64,000 nt of DNA from Acidobacteriota bacterium (GCA_016196065.1 JACPYL010000010.1:1302001-1366000), one strand, 5' to 3'; counted from the stretch's first letter, positions 47,356 to 57,466 are shown. Notes: generated by a model from the sequence alone, not told the origin. A program made the numbers and translations.

Positions 47356-48654
47356 CTACGCTGCAGAAGGCGCTGCTTTCCGCGCGGCGCTCAGGAGTTC
47401 GCGGATCCGCTGCCCCACGATGAGGACCTCGTTCGGCTGAATGGTTGAAGAAACAAGTTCCAGCCTGCTTGATCCTGACGACGATCCTTTCTTATGGGGC
47501 TTTGGATTTCCCTCGCGAACCGCAGTCACGATACTGGGATTGTCTGCACCAGCCACTTCGATTACTGGATCACCCGAGCGCAGTGCCTGCACACAGTCCT
47601 TGATGGTATATCCCCACTTTGCTTCATCCCAGGAAATATGAAGAGTCGGGTAGCGATTGCCATCGGTAGGTATCGAGATATCGGTTTCAACACCTGGCAC
47701 CGTCTTGACCAGCGTGGCGATGCGATCGACACGAGCTTTCCATTCGCGGTTGAGTGCGTTGAGATCGGTCTTCAGCCAAGTTTCGACGGCTGTGAGAATA
47801 CCGATGATTTCTTCCTTGCCTACCTTCATGGCGCGGCACACGGAACCCTCCCACGGACTCGTATTCCGCATCGCTGCCTCAATAAGGTCTTTCCTGCCCA
47901 GTAGCAAACCGCTGCACTGTGGCCCGCGAAGTCCTTTTCCACCCGAGAATGCGTACATGTCCAGGCCTAGTTTTGCATAGAGCTTGATGTTTTCGATGGG
48001 AGGAATGCCGGCGGCGTCATCCAGCAAGATTGGAATCTTGTATTGCTTCGCAACCGCATTTTCTTTTTCCAAATCGTCGCCCAGATGGGTGGTGTAGATC
48101 ATTGCCGTGTTGTCGTTGATTGCGCTGGCAAGTTCTTGCGTATTTTCCGCTAAAACAAGTTTGGCCCCTGTTAGCCGAATGGCGTTGTCAAAGGCGCTTC
48201 TTCCTCCCATCATGATGACTTCGTGTTTCAAGCCGGTGGTGTCGGGAAGTTGCCAGATGAATTTCGGCTCGGTACCGGCCATGCAGGCCGCCGTTGCTGA
48301 TGCCATCGCCCCCGCTGCGCCCGAAGTCACCATTCCAGCTTCGGCGCCCGTCAGTTCCGCAAGCCGGCGGCTTGCACCGTGCTGCAATTCAAACATGTTG
48401 ACGAAATGTTCCGATGCTTCCCGCTGTGCGGCTTGTACTTCGGGGAACTCCAATGAGCCGCTGAGGTAAGTCCACGTCCCGCGGCAATTGATAACCGTCT
48501 TGACGCCGATACGCGAATAGACGTTGGCGTGCGATTTACCCACTGCCGTGGCCGCGCTCGCGTACACGTTTTTCGCGAAAATCTGGCTGAGCAGTGGTAC
48601 GGCGGTTGCGAATCGGATGAAATGGCGCCGGCTGAAATCAGGCATGACTGGCAT
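47356..48654 (-). CDS. Tat-exported SelA-like PLP-dependent enzyme (ammonia-lyase/dehydratase candidate)
   Basis: A 432-residue fold-type I PLP enzyme. The start at 48654 has GGAGG nine bases upstream and opens a Tat signal (FSRRHFIRFATAVPLLS). The catalytic lysine lies in AFSGGKGLRGPQCSGLLLG. The PLP region shows VTSGAAGAMASATAACMAG and LLDDAAGIPP. The family also contains true SelA (L-seryl-tRNA(Sec) selenium transferase) and DgaE-type D-glucosaminate-6-phosphate ammonia lyases. Export, lack of the SelA N-terminal tRNA-binding domain and the company of RidA, aldolase and KDG kinase favour an ammonia-lyase role on a sugar acid. It should not be annotated as selA. Confidence 0.82.
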   Translation of the reverse strand: MPVMPDFSRRHFIRFATAVPLLSQIFAKNVYASAATAVGKSHANVYSRIGVKTVINCRGTWTYLSGSLEFPEVQAAQREASEHFVNMFELQHGASRRLAELTGAEAGMVTSGAAGAMASATAACMAGTEPKFIWQLPDTTGLKHEVIMMGGRSAFDNAIRLTGAKLVLAENTQELASAINDNTAMIYTTHLGDDLEKENAVAKQYKIPILLDDAAGIPPIENIKLYAKLGLDMYAFSGGKGLRGPQCSGLLLGRKDLIEAAMRNTSPWEGSVCRAMKVGKEEIIGILTAVETWLKTDLNALNREWKARVDRIATLVKTVPGVETDISIPTDGNRYPTLHISWDEAKWGYTIKDCVQALRSGDPVIEVAGADNPSIVTAVREGNPKPHKKGSSSGSSRLELVSSTIQPNEVLIVGQRIRELLSAARKAAPSAA

Positions 48655-48746
48655 TTGAACTAGCCTCCGCTTAAGAGTGTGTGAAGATTCCTTCTCAAAT
48701 TCACGGGAGCCACGCGAGGTGCCCCCCAAGGGTCGACGGTTAAACC

Positions 48747-49604
48747 TCAGTCAATTCGATCTTCCTTTCTGCGATCCGCAGATCGAGAGGTTGGGTCCTT
48801 CGCGACTGGCGATTGCTGGACGATGAAGCTCACAAGGTCCTCAACCTCGGCTGCGGTTAGTTTCTGGCGAAAGTCGACCGGCATGGAGAGTGTGCGCGAC
48901 CGCTCGATGGACTGCAGGTCGGACTTCAGGAGTAGATAGAACTGCCCATCCGCATCCTGTATTTGAATCGAAGAATTGTTTTCGTTACGGATGACACCAG
49001 AGAACTGCTGGCCCGTGCTGGTCGTGACATGGGCGAGGGAGAGGGTCGATGCTTTCTGTTCCTGCGGATTGATGATGGCAGCGCGGATGTCATTCGCGTC
49101 GTGGTCGTAAGCGAAATCGCTCAGGTCGGTCGCCAGAAAACGCCCTTCTCCGTGCATCGCATGGCAGCCGGTACATCCACCCTTGCCAAAGAATACTTTC
49201 TTGCCTTCTTTGGAATCTCCAGTGCTTGCCCGGCCTTCGCCGTTCGCCTGGAGGAACCGCATGTAGGAAACTATGGATTGGATCTCGAGAGTGCCCAAGG
49301 TGCTGAATGACGGCATTCCTTTGCTGGAAATTCCATCGTGAAGAATTCGAGTCAGTTCCGAATCCGGCATGGCTCTTGAACGGGAGGTACGACCAATGCC
49401 AGGCGCGTGCTCCCCACCATCGCCGTCCATTCCGTGGCAGACGGAACAAGAAGATTCAAAGAGATCTTTGCCCTTGCTGGATGCAGTAGAGTTGGGCGCG
49501 ACTTTCGGGGTCAGAGTCTGTGCCTCAACCGAGTGGGATAGAAGAAGTAGAGCAAGGGCGACCCCACCCATTCGCACCCAACGAGAAATCTCGAATGGCT
49601 GCAT
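48747..49604 (-). CDS. exported dihaem cytochrome c
   Basis: A 285-residue periplasmic cytochrome. A signal peptide (VALALLLLSHSVEA) follows the ATG at 49604. Haem site 1 is CSVCH (residues 53-57), with likely distal Met97 in KGMPSF. Haem site 2 is CTGCH (144-148), in a domain resembling the Planctomycete-type haem-binding module, with SGVIRNENNSSIQIQDADGQ and a terminal MP near SRTLSMP. In this operon it is the probable electron acceptor of the PQQ dehydrogenase. Its extended upstream frame to 49751 is unlikely to be translated. Confidence 0.88.
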   Translation of the reverse strand: MQPFEISRWVRMGGVALALLLLSHSVEAQTLTPKVAPNSTASSKGKDLFESSCSVCHGMDGDGGEHAPGIGRTSRSRAMPDSELTRILHDGISSKGMPSFSTLGTLEIQSIVSYMRFLQANGEGRASTGDSKEGKKVFFGKGGCTGCHAMHGEGRFLATDLSDFAYDHDANDIRAAIINPQEQKASTLSLAHVTTSTGQQFSGVIRNENNSSIQIQDADGQFYLLLKSDLQSIERSRTLSMPVDFRQKLTAAEVEDLVSFIVQQSPVAKDPTSRSADRRKEDRID

Positions 49605-49761
49605 GGGGCCGCTCTTCTGGGGGAGAAAGACTGTGACGCAAGTCCTGATTGACAGTTTGGACCCGAGGCTTAGCCTGTCGTAGAGAATTCGCAGCATTCC
49701 TGGTGTTCCTTCGACTTGGGGCGAATCACTCAGCAAGGCACGAGAATACATTGTGGTGCCT

Positions 49762-51660
49762 TTAGTTTTTTCCCGGAACCCATACCACCGCGCCTCGCTC
49801 CAGCGGCGGCAGCGTGAACTCCATGAGATCTCCTTGTTTCACGCCATGAACAACCTGCTGTTCGCCGAGGAAGGGAAGATACGCCAGAGAATCTCCCATT
49901 TTCGCGGGAACCCGCACATGGATCGCAGCGACTGGCGTTGGAACTACTACTTTGCCCGGAACCAACCCGCCGAAGTTAGACAGGTACACATGCGGTGTTC
50001 CGCTCACCATCGCGAAGTTCGCCGCCACGGTTGTGGGAGCGTCAACCTGGACGCCGCCATTCTTACCCAGAGCATTCAGTAGATCGGCAGGCGGATTCGC
50101 CGAGCCGGTTGTGAAGTCACTCTGCAACGCGTTGTAGTACGCGCGCGCCGGATCCGAGGGCAACACTATTTTTTGCGGCGACGCCGGAATCGCGGAAGAA
50201 TCCTCTCCCAAGACAACCAGTCGTCCACCATGGTCAACGAATGCCTTGATCTCCTTCCGCTCGGTGTCATTCAACACGCTGACGCTCGGCAGGACCAGCG
50301 TCTCCCCGTGAAAGTCAGCCAGGGTTCTGGGCGTGACCACCTGCAAGGAACGATGCTGTTGGATGAGCAGGACGAGTGCACCTCGATACGAGGGAAGGAA
50401 TTCTTTCGCGGCATAGTCGCGGCTCTTCGGAGAAAAATATACGCCCACGGGATGGATCGGGGTCCGGGGCAAATACAGGGCTTTTTCATTCTTTTCGATC
50501 CACTCGAAAATTTGCTTGCGCGTCGCGAGATCATTCGAGCCGGCCATCGAGTGCCCCGGAGCATCCCAGAAATTTGCTCCCGCCATCACGATGGAGTTAG
50601 CGAGATTCTTCATAGGCTCCGGCGCGGTTACGCCCTTCTCGCCGTCCCACGAGTAGTTGAGAATCCAGCTAGCCTTGCCTTGCGCAAAAGCTCGAAACGA
50701 GAGCATGCCTGCCTGATACAAGAACCAGTCCACCTGCGACCGCGACGCGGCCATGTGCTCGCCGTTACCGAACTCGTATTCATGTGCAATGACGTCGATC
50801 ACGTTGTACATCTCGTAGACATCTGCCCCGACCCGCGTCGCTTCTTCCTCGATTCCCGGATAGATCTCAGGAATCAGCATGATGTCAGGATTTACGGCGC
50901 GGGCGTTCTCGCGAATTTCCCGCACGAAGTCCGTCATGGTCTCGATTCGAAAATCAACCCACTTGCGGAAATTGACGTCCTGGAAGTCGCCTAGCTTCAC
51001 ATCTTTTTTTGCGTCCAGCCCGGTCTTTTCCCGAAAGGCGGCAACTGTGTAGTCGTCGAAACTAGCCCAACTCTGCTCCCATCCATCGAAGTGCGTCATC
51101 CAGTAAGGGATATCCACATAAATGCCGTCCAGACCTGTGGACGCGATTTCGCGCACCCGCTGCATGTACTGCTTCCGCCACTCTTTCGCGTAGGGGGTGA
51201 TCCAAACATCCTCATCACCCTCTCGGATCCAGAACGCGGCGCCGCCCGTAAACACTGCGGGCTCGCCCGTGAGTTTTCGTTGTAGCCAATCGGGATGATC
51301 TTTCAATATGGTGTGCGCGGATTTGTCCGCGTTGGCGGTAATGCACTCCGTACCTGCGATGTACACAAAGACCTTGTTGTGGGCCTTGTGCGCCTGTTCG
51401 GCTACCTCTCGAAGAACCTTGAGTTTGGCAGTGGGGTCGAGAAAACTTTCGTAGCGTCCGGGAATGTCATTGTCTACTTCAATGCCAAAGACATGGTCCT
51501 CAACCGCCTTTCGTACGGACTGATCCGCATCATTGTGGTTCAAACCGTATGCAGCAATGCGCACCGTGTGGGTCCAATTTTGCTTGGGTTCCTGACCGAC
51601 CGAGCTATTCGAAACAACGCCTACCAGTAGAAGGGAACTGAATATCCATGAGAGCTTCAT
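49762..51660 (-). CDS. exported putative TIM-barrel glycoside hydrolase
   Basis: A 632-residue secreted protein with a signal peptide (LSWIFSSLLLVGVVSNSSVG), starting at ATG 51660, six bases after GGAGG. The N-terminal region looks like a (beta/alpha)8 barrel of the GH-like clan, with GLDGIYVDIPYW, NPDIMLIPEIYPGIEEE (possible catalytic Glu) and SWILNYSWDGE. The central-C-terminal part contains a glutamine-amidotransferase-like Rossmann segment (VLPSVSVLNDTERKEIKAFV, DHGGRLVVLGED), as found in beta-galactosidase trimerisation domains. A short beta domain ends the protein. The substrate cannot be identified. It fits glycan processing for the TonB receptor next to it. Confidence 0.72.
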   Translation of the reverse strand: MKLSWIFSSLLLVGVVSNSSVGQEPKQNWTHTVRIAAYGLNHNDADQSVRKAVEDHVFGIEVDNDIPGRYESFLDPTAKLKVLREVAEQAHKAHNKVFVYIAGTECITANADKSAHTILKDHPDWLQRKLTGEPAVFTGGAAFWIREGDEDVWITPYAKEWRKQYMQRVREIASTGLDGIYVDIPYWMTHFDGWEQSWASFDDYTVAAFREKTGLDAKKDVKLGDFQDVNFRKWVDFRIETMTDFVREIRENARAVNPDIMLIPEIYPGIEEEATRVGADVYEMYNVIDVIAHEYEFGNGEHMAASRSQVDWFLYQAGMLSFRAFAQGKASWILNYSWDGEKGVTAPEPMKNLANSIVMAGANFWDAPGHSMAGSNDLATRKQIFEWIEKNEKALYLPRTPIHPVGVYFSPKSRDYAAKEFLPSYRGALVLLIQQHRSLQVVTPRTLADFHGETLVLPSVSVLNDTERKEIKAFVDHGGRLVVLGEDSSAIPASPQKIVLPSDPARAYYNALQSDFTTGSANPPADLLNALGKNGGVQVDAPTTVAANFAMVSGTPHVYLSNFGGLVPGKVVVPTPVAAIHVRVPAKMGDSLAYLPFLGEQQVVHGVKQGDLMEFTLPPLERGAVVWVPGKN

Positions 51661-51850
51661 ACCCAACACCTCCTGTATCCTGAGAATGCAATTATGCCAG
51701 CGGATTGGCCGCAGGGTTAAGCTCTCAACTTTTATTCTGTGGTCGCCACGATTCCGAAGCACCGGGCGAGGCTGTTGTTCAGAGGAACATGGCTGGCAGT
51801 CACTCGCCGCGTTCCAGTTTGTGTAGCACTCATCGGCAATGTCCCATTCG

Positions 51851-54800
51851 TTAGAACTGGAACCGCAATCCAAATTGCATCCGGCGGGGAGAATTGAGTG
51901 TCCCGGTCACCTGTCCAAAATCCGAACCGCCAAACGCTATTCCTGGCAGACCGAATCTCGGAGTGTTGGTGAAGTTAAAGAACTCTCCGCGAAGCTGGAG
52001 TTTCATACCCTCCCGGATGGTGATCTCCTTACTCAAAGAAAGATCCAGGTTGTGAACGCCGTCGGTGCGAAGGTTCGAAAAATATCGCGGTGAATTCCCG
52101 GCGACCTGGCTGCCGGGGTCTGCGAAGCAAGCCTCATTGAAAACGGACAAGCCTTCCGATTCACCGTGCACAAGATTGACCGCAGCCTGGTGATAGCTGA
52201 CTCCAGAAGAGACCTGCGGGCATGTGACATCGGGTCGCTGTCTGCCGTCGGCCAGTCGCGCCGAGTCCATTCCAATATGAATTGGCGTGCCGGATTGAAG
52301 GGTCAAAATTGTAGCGATGGACCAACCGCCGACAATCGTATCCAGAACTCGATTCATGTCGTGGCCAACCAACAATCCTCGGCCCACCGGAACGCTCAGG
52401 ATCGTCGCCAGGACCATGCGGTGCGTTGCATCGTTGGCGCTGATCGAACGCTCCGCTCTGATGTTGTCTGGCTCTTGCGGCCGTCGGCCGGAACTCAAAG
52501 CATCGGTGATGAAGGAATTCGCGCCCGATGAGGAATCGTCGATCGCCTTCGCATACGTGTAATTGCCTTCGAAGCTCACGTAATGGCTGGGACGCTTCTG
52601 GAAGCGCACCTGCAGCGAATTGTAGGAAGCGCTGGCGGCCAGCGCGGTCAGGCCGGAAAACTGCCCGTCGAATTGCGGAAATGGACGCAGCAGGTTGATG
52701 CGTGGAATCTGCGCGTTGTTATAGATCGAAGAGGGCTCGTTAAAGATTGCTTCCGGCCCGTTGAAAAGAGACACGAACGGGTTATCGACCAATTCGTTGA
52801 GCACGGTTGATGGACTCTCGCAGCCCCCGGGCGGTGGTGCAAGCTCACAGTCGTTAAAATCCGCTACGATCTGTTTTCGGATAGGACTGGGCAAGAAGTT
52901 CAGATTGCCGGTTCTTGAACCTGAGCTGAAAGGCAGATGTCTGCTTTGACTTCCTGAGTAGTCGGCTCCGATCGTGATTCCGCCGGGGAATAAGTGCTGG
53001 ACTCCGATGTTCCACTGATAAATCTCGGCGTTTCGGGCGGGGGTTGTAGCCAGTGTGTTGTTGTTGTTGTACCCCCACATCGCGAGTTTTCCGTAGGTAT
53101 CGCCTTGCGGAGCCGCATATCCGTCTGGAAATGGATTCGCAAGTGTGGCAGACCGGGTTGCGAAGTCGTCTTTCGAAAAGAGAATGGGATTCGAGTTGCC
53201 AAAAGCTGGGCTGGGGGTTTGGTAGTTTGTCGCGACGTTGAGGCCATAGTAAATGCCGGCGCCACCGCGAACGACGGTGTTGGAACTTAACGCGTAGGCA
53301 AAACCAGCTCGCGGAGCCCAATTGTTTCGATCCACGGGTATGTTGCGGCGGCTAGAAGTTGGGAATTCAGTGGTTCCAGCAAGGTTGCCCGTGCGATTGA
53401 GAAGAACAACACTCCCGTTAGGGTCGACAATATTGATCGGCACGGCAATTCCGCTGTCACCACCAAAGTTGCTGAACTGGATGACATTGTTCCGCTCCGA
53501 ATACGGGGTGCTCCATTCGTAGCGCAGTCCCAAATTCACGGTGAGTTTCGATGTCACTTTCCAGTCATCTTGAAAATAGAAAGCTGTTTCCTTGGACTTG
53601 TTGGCTACGGGGCCGGAAGTATCGAGACTGGAACCATCGTTGTCGCCGTATCCCAGCAGCAGGCTCGCGAAAGCGTTTCCCTGATCCGTGTTGCCGTCGC
53701 CCACAATCTGCTCGGTCACTCCTTGTGTGAATTGGAATATTCCGGTTGGATTGCCCGGCTGGAAGAAGTTGTTGAAGAACAGTCTCTGCTCTCCGCCAAT
53801 TTTCCAAATTTGCCGGCCCCTCGCCCATGACAGCGAAGAGCTATACGAGTAGAGCGTGTGCGCAAACGTTGTGTCCGTACAGCATTGATTGAAGAGGGAA
53901 GTCCTGTTTTCATCCATCTGAATCGTAGGAAAACGGCTCAGATGGTTTGCCAGCCCAAGAATGGCATCACCCGGTTGGTCGAACACCGTGTCCAACTTCG
54001 GGTAGTCTTCCGTTACTGGAGAAACGGCTCGATCCAGCGCGAAGCGGTTCGTCCAAACAATATTGGAATTCGGACTCCAATTCTCTTCGATCGCGGCATT
54101 GTGCACGTCGGTGGTGCTGCTTAACCCGTCGTTGAAATCGCCGTCTCCAAATATGGTGGCAATGTCATTGGCCGCATGGAGATTGCTATAACGACCCGAG
54201 AGCCGGTTGCTGTTTGAGAAGTGGTGGTCGACCTTGATATCGAATTGCCGGCCGGTCGTTTTGTTGAGGATCGCTTTATGAAAGTTGTTTTGCCCGAAGG
54301 GTGCGTTTGGATCGGTTGGTAGCGGATACAAATTAATAAGTTTCTGCCCGATCGTGTCGATCAAGCCAGCGTCGATCACGTTCGGGGTGGTAAAGTCCGC
54401 GCGAACACCATCCTCTGCATCAAATGGGTTGAAAACCGGCTTCAGCCCATCCGGGTTGCGGAAATCGCCGGTACGCTCCAGGGCAGTCGGCACGAGCGCG
54501 TCAATATTGAGCGGGTCATTTTGTCGAAGCGCTTCGAAATCGACAAAGAAGAATGTCTTGTCCTTCTGGATCGGCCCCCCCAGCGAAAATCCGTACTGAT
54601 CGCGTGCGTGGTCGGGTTTGGGTATTCCGTTTCCGTTTCGGAAGAACTCATTCGCATCCAGTGCGGAACGCTGTCCGAACCACCACCCGCTACCATGCAG
54701 GCGATTTCCGCCCTCCTTCAATACAATGTTCACCACCGTGCCGCCGTTGTTGCCGTACTCGGAGGAGAAACTGTTGTTCTCCACTTTGAATTCCTGGACA

Positions 54801-55489
54801 ATTTCTACGGATGGCTGGTAATACGTGTTTGTGGTGGCCCCCTCACCTTGTTCCGGAGCGCTCGTGAGAGCCCCGTCGACGCGTATCTCTGCCGTTGCGT
54901 TCCGCTGGCCGTTGGAAACGAAATTTGTTCCTGCTGGATAGGAGTCCTGCGTACCCTGTCCCGCCGTTTCTGTCACACCACCTGACAGAAAGACGAGCCC
55001 AAACATACTTCGATTCGAGAGCGGAATGTCGCGAACATATTCATTCGTTACATCCGTACCGAGCGACGCGTCTCCCGTATCGAGAAGGGGCGCCTGGTCG
55101 GAGACGGTTACGGTCTCCAGCACGGTGGAAGTCGTTAGCGTGAAATTCAACGTGGCTTGTTGACTCACTGCAAGTCTCAGGGCTTTGTGCTCTTGCGGAG
55201 TAAGGTTGGGAGCCTCCGCCCGAATCTTGTACGTTCCAGGTCGCAATCCAGTAAACAGATAAATTCCGGTTCCGTTGGATACGCTGGTCAGGGCAATGTT
55301 GGTCGCCTCATCCGTGAGCGTTACCTTTGCTCCGGGGATTACCGCCCCCGATGCGTCGCTGACAACACCAGTCAGTTGGGAGGTATACGTGGATTGGGCT
55401 GCAACGGGGATGCTCACCCACAAAGCGAGAAGAATCAGTGCCACCGCTAGTCCGCAGCATTTCTGAAAGTCTTGAAGTGCAATACGCAT
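51851..55489 (-). CDS. Oar-type TonB-dependent outer membrane receptor
   Basis: A 1212-residue outer membrane protein with a signal peptide (LAVALILLALWVSIPVAAQ). Residues of about 35-115 form a carboxypeptidase-regulatory-like domain (SQLTGVVSDASGAVIPGAKV, NGTGIYLFTGLRPGTYKI). A plug follows (TSTVLETVTVSDQAP, SLGTDVTNEYVRDIPLSNR), then a large beta-barrel ending in the aromatic GLRFQF. These receptors are a hallmark of Acidobacteria and are thought to import large, often glycan-derived, substrates using TonB. The gene has its own near-consensus promoter and heads the glycan-hydrolase segment of the locus. Confidence 0.93.
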   Translation of the reverse strand: MRIALQDFQKCCGLAVALILLALWVSIPVAAQSTYTSQLTGVVSDASGAVIPGAKVTLTDEATNIALTSVSNGTGIYLFTGLRPGTYKIRAEAPNLTPQEHKALRLAVSQQATLNFTLTTSTVLETVTVSDQAPLLDTGDASLGTDVTNEYVRDIPLSNRSMFGLVFLSGGVTETAGQGTQDSYPAGTNFVSNGQRNATAEIRVDGALTSAPEQGEGATTNTYYQPSVEIVQEFKVENNSFSSEYGNNGGTVVNIVLKEGGNRLHGSGWWFGQRSALDANEFFRNGNGIPKPDHARDQYGFSLGGPIQKDKTFFFVDFEALRQNDPLNIDALVPTALERTGDFRNPDGLKPVFNPFDAEDGVRADFTTPNVIDAGLIDTIGQKLINLYPLPTDPNAPFGQNNFHKAILNKTTGRQFDIKVDHHFSNSNRLSGRYSNLHAANDIATIFGDGDFNDGLSSTTDVHNAAIEENWSPNSNIVWTNRFALDRAVSPVTEDYPKLDTVFDQPGDAILGLANHLSRFPTIQMDENRTSLFNQCCTDTTFAHTLYSYSSSLSWARGRQIWKIGGEQRLFFNNFFQPGNPTGIFQFTQGVTEQIVGDGNTDQGNAFASLLLGYGDNDGSSLDTSGPVANKSKETAFYFQDDWKVTSKLTVNLGLRYEWSTPYSERNNVIQFSNFGGDSGIAVPINIVDPNGSVVLLNRTGNLAGTTEFPTSSRRNIPVDRNNWAPRAGFAYALSSNTVVRGGAGIYYGLNVATNYQTPSPAFGNSNPILFSKDDFATRSATLANPFPDGYAAPQGDTYGKLAMWGYNNNNTLATTPARNAEIYQWNIGVQHLFPGGITIGADYSGSQSRHLPFSSGSRTGNLNFLPSPIRKQIVADFNDCELAPPPGGCESPSTVLNELVDNPFVSLFNGPEAIFNEPSSIYNNAQIPRINLLRPFPQFDGQFSGLTALAASASYNSLQVRFQKRPSHYVSFEGNYTYAKAIDDSSSGANSFITDALSSGRRPQEPDNIRAERSISANDATHRMVLATILSVPVGRGLLVGHDMNRVLDTIVGGWSIATILTLQSGTPIHIGMDSARLADGRQRPDVTCPQVSSGVSYHQAAVNLVHGESEGLSVFNEACFADPGSQVAGNSPRYFSNLRTDGVHNLDLSLSKEITIREGMKLQLRGEFFNFTNTPRFGLPGIAFGGSDFGQVTGTLNSPRRMQFGLRFQF

Positions 55490-55803
55490 CCACCACCCCC
55501 AACGTTAGGTTTGCAGGAGGCGGCTCAAGCGAGCCGCTTTCCGCCCGTACAGTAAGTGCATGACACAAAGCGCCACTATGGAAATGAATGCGAAAACATT
55601 CCGTTCAGTAGCACGGTGGAAAATACTGGTCACCCCTGATACACCCGCGATTGGGCAGTGTCAATTAAATATTTCAGAAGTGCAAGTGCGTTTTCGTCAG
55701 GTGAAAATGCAAGACATTGCCGTCACGACGAGTGCGATTGCAGAGAACGCGAGAGCGATCGCGCAGACTGAGCAAGCGCTCACTCTTGGGAATTTTCACC
55801 AGC
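55490..55803. other. intergenic region, leader and promoter of the TonB receptor gene
   Basis: About 314 bases between the receptor start and the SMP-30-like stop. It contains the receptor promoter at 55636-55664 and a predicted 140-base leader. A plus-strand frame here (55560-55874) has random composition and runs into the neighbouring gene, so it is not reported as a gene. Confidence 0.6.
55636..55664 (-). promoter_or_regulatory. sigma70 promoter of the TonB receptor gene
   Basis: On the minus strand a consensus TTGACA (55664-55659) and a TATCAG (-10; 55641-55636) are separated by 17 bp. Transcription would start near 55629, giving a leader of about 140 bases before the ATG at 55489. This provides an internal promoter within the minus-strand locus. 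Confidence 0.55.
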
Positions 55804-56769
55804 TCAATTCGCTAGGTATGGAATGTGGCCCCTGGTTTTTGTTTGGAGGCGGTAGACGGAGGTGGTGGCGGTGATGTAGAGAGTTCTGTAGTCGCGATCT
55901 CCCCAAGTGAGATTGGCCGGTTGCTCTGGAAGAGCAATTGTTCCCAGGTGCTGTCCCTTGGCGTTCCACACCCAAATGCCCTTTGGGCCGGTGACGTAAA
56001 GATTGCCGTCCACGTCAACCTTCATGCCATCGGGAACGCCGGCGCCATGTTCTCCCGGTTCTTCGCCAAAAATCCGGCCGTTCGTAAGCGAGCCATCGGC
56101 AGTGACATCGTAGACGCGAATGTTCCTCTGTTTGCTGTCGTCGATGTACAGATGTTTGCCGTCGGGAGAAAAGGCCAGGCCGTTGGGTTGCGTCGAGTCC
56201 TTGGTCAGGAGTCTCACTTTTCCGTCTTCCTCCAATCGATAGACGCCTTGAAAAGCGAGCTCTTGCGTCTCGCCGGCTACCAGGTCCATATTTGGATCCG
56301 TGAAATATAGGGCGCCGTCAGGGCCGACGGTAACATCGTTGGGAGTATTGAGCTTCTTTCCTTCGTAGCGGTTTGCCAGGATGTTGTATTTTCCGGCGGG
56401 GGTGATTTCGACGACGGCACGCAGGACGCTGGAGCAGCTAATCAGACGATGTTTACGATCAAAGGTGTTTCCATCTGGATCTCCTATTTCGATGACTAGT
56501 TCCTTCTTGCCGTCCGGATAGATGCGATAAATCTTGTTTTTGGGCTCGTCGCTGATATAGAGAAAACCGCTCGGATCCCACATGGGGCCTTCAGTAAAGG
56601 TGAATCCTCCCGCCAACGTTGCCAATTTTGCGTCATGGCCGATGAGGCTCCAGAATGCAGGATCAAGCGCATCAAGGGCGAATGCTCGCTCCCGTTGCTG
56701 TGCCACGCTTGAACTGGACAATGCGAGAAACGTCAGGCCAAGAACCAGAACCAAAAGTTTGCGTCTCAT
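55804..56769 (-). CDS. exported SMP-30/gluconolactonase/LRE-family protein
   Basis: A 321-residue secreted six-bladed propeller. It starts at ATG 56769, after GGTGG, and has a signal peptide (LLVLVLGLTFLALSSSSVA). Characteristic segments are LAGGFTFTEGPMWDPSGFLYI (metal-binding Glu), KLNTPNDVTVGPDGALYFTDP (Asn), and GVPDGMKVDVDGNLYVTGPKGIWV (Asp). The family binds a divalent metal and hydrolyses sugar lactones. Here it would open the aldonolactone made by the PQQ dehydrogenase. Confidence 0.87.
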   Translation of the reverse strand: MRRKLLVLVLGLTFLALSSSSVAQQRERAFALDALDPAFWSLIGHDAKLATLAGGFTFTEGPMWDPSGFLYISDEPKNKIYRIYPDGKKELVIEIGDPDGNTFDRKHRLISCSSVLRAVVEITPAGKYNILANRYEGKKLNTPNDVTVGPDGALYFTDPNMDLVAGETQELAFQGVYRLEEDGKVRLLTKDSTQPNGLAFSPDGKHLYIDDSKQRNIRVYDVTADGSLTNGRIFGEEPGEHGAGVPDGMKVDVDGNLYVTGPKGIWVWNAKGQHLGTIALPEQPANLTWGDRDYRTLYITATTSVYRLQTKTRGHIPYLAN

Positions 56770-56998
56770 GAATTGGCCACCATTCAAAACGACTGAATTC
56801 GTCAGAAATATTTCGCTAGATGAAAGCATGCCAGTGACAGTGAAAGCATGAGACGTTGCAGGGCCTTCTGCCGTCCCTAAACCCTGGCGTAGCGCTAGTC
56901 AGTTCCTTCAATCCTCGAGAATCGAGACGGAAGCGACTGTGATCGACTTGGCCCGCAATCGCCCCCTCGATACCGCGTTAGGGCAACTCGGAGTTGAT

Positions 56999-57466
56999 TC
57001 ATTTCTGTTTAACCGCAATCACTGAGATTTCGATACGCGCATTGTTGACCAGGGCCGCCGCCTGAATCGTTGCGCGTGCCGGTTTGGGATCGGGCATGAT
57101 TTCTTTGTAGACCTTGTTCATGTCTCCAAATTCTTTGATGTCTGCCAGATAGACAGTCACAGACACGATGTCGGCCATCTCGTAGCCAGCGGCCTTCACG
57201 ACTTTCTGAATGTTTTCCAGCGTCGCCTTGGTCTCGGCGGCGATCCCGCCGGGTGCGAGTTTGCCCTGTTCGTCGGCCCCTTCCTGCCCAGCCACATACA
57301 AAGTCTTGCCTGCAATCACCCCGTCGCTAAAGGGAAGTCCTTTGCCGCCGGATAAATTTATTGCCTTGTGTTTTTCAGCGAAGCAGTTCGAACTGGCGGA
57401 CAGTCCCATCCCGAGCAGTGCGCAGACGAAAAGTGCAGTGGGAAACAGACGGCATCGTGTTTTCAT
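56999..57466 (-). CDS. exported single-domain RidA protein
   Basis: A 155-residue RidA-family protein with a signal peptide (FPTALFVCALLGMGLSAS). The core is VIAGKTLYVAGQEGADEQGKL ... KATLENIQKVVKAAGYEMADIVSVTVYLADI ... ARATIQAAAL, with the conserved Arg (PARATIQ) that holds the substrate carboxylate. It would deal with enamine/imine intermediates outside the cytoplasm. It is the first gene of the minus-strand arm, in the divergent promoter region opposite the RraA-like gene. Confidence 0.9.
   Translation of the reverse strand: MKTRCRLFPTALFVCALLGMGLSASSNCFAEKHKAINLSGGKGLPFSDGVIAGKTLYVAGQEGADEQGKLAPGGIAAETKATLENIQKVVKAAGYEMADIVSVTVYLADIKEFGDMNKVYKEIMPDPKPARATIQAAALVNNARIEISVIAVKQK

Noticed and set aside
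55560-55874. 104-codon plus-strand ORF between the TonB receptor and the SMP-30 gene
   Set aside because: Random composition, overlaps the SMP-30 gene end, and covers the receptor promoter.
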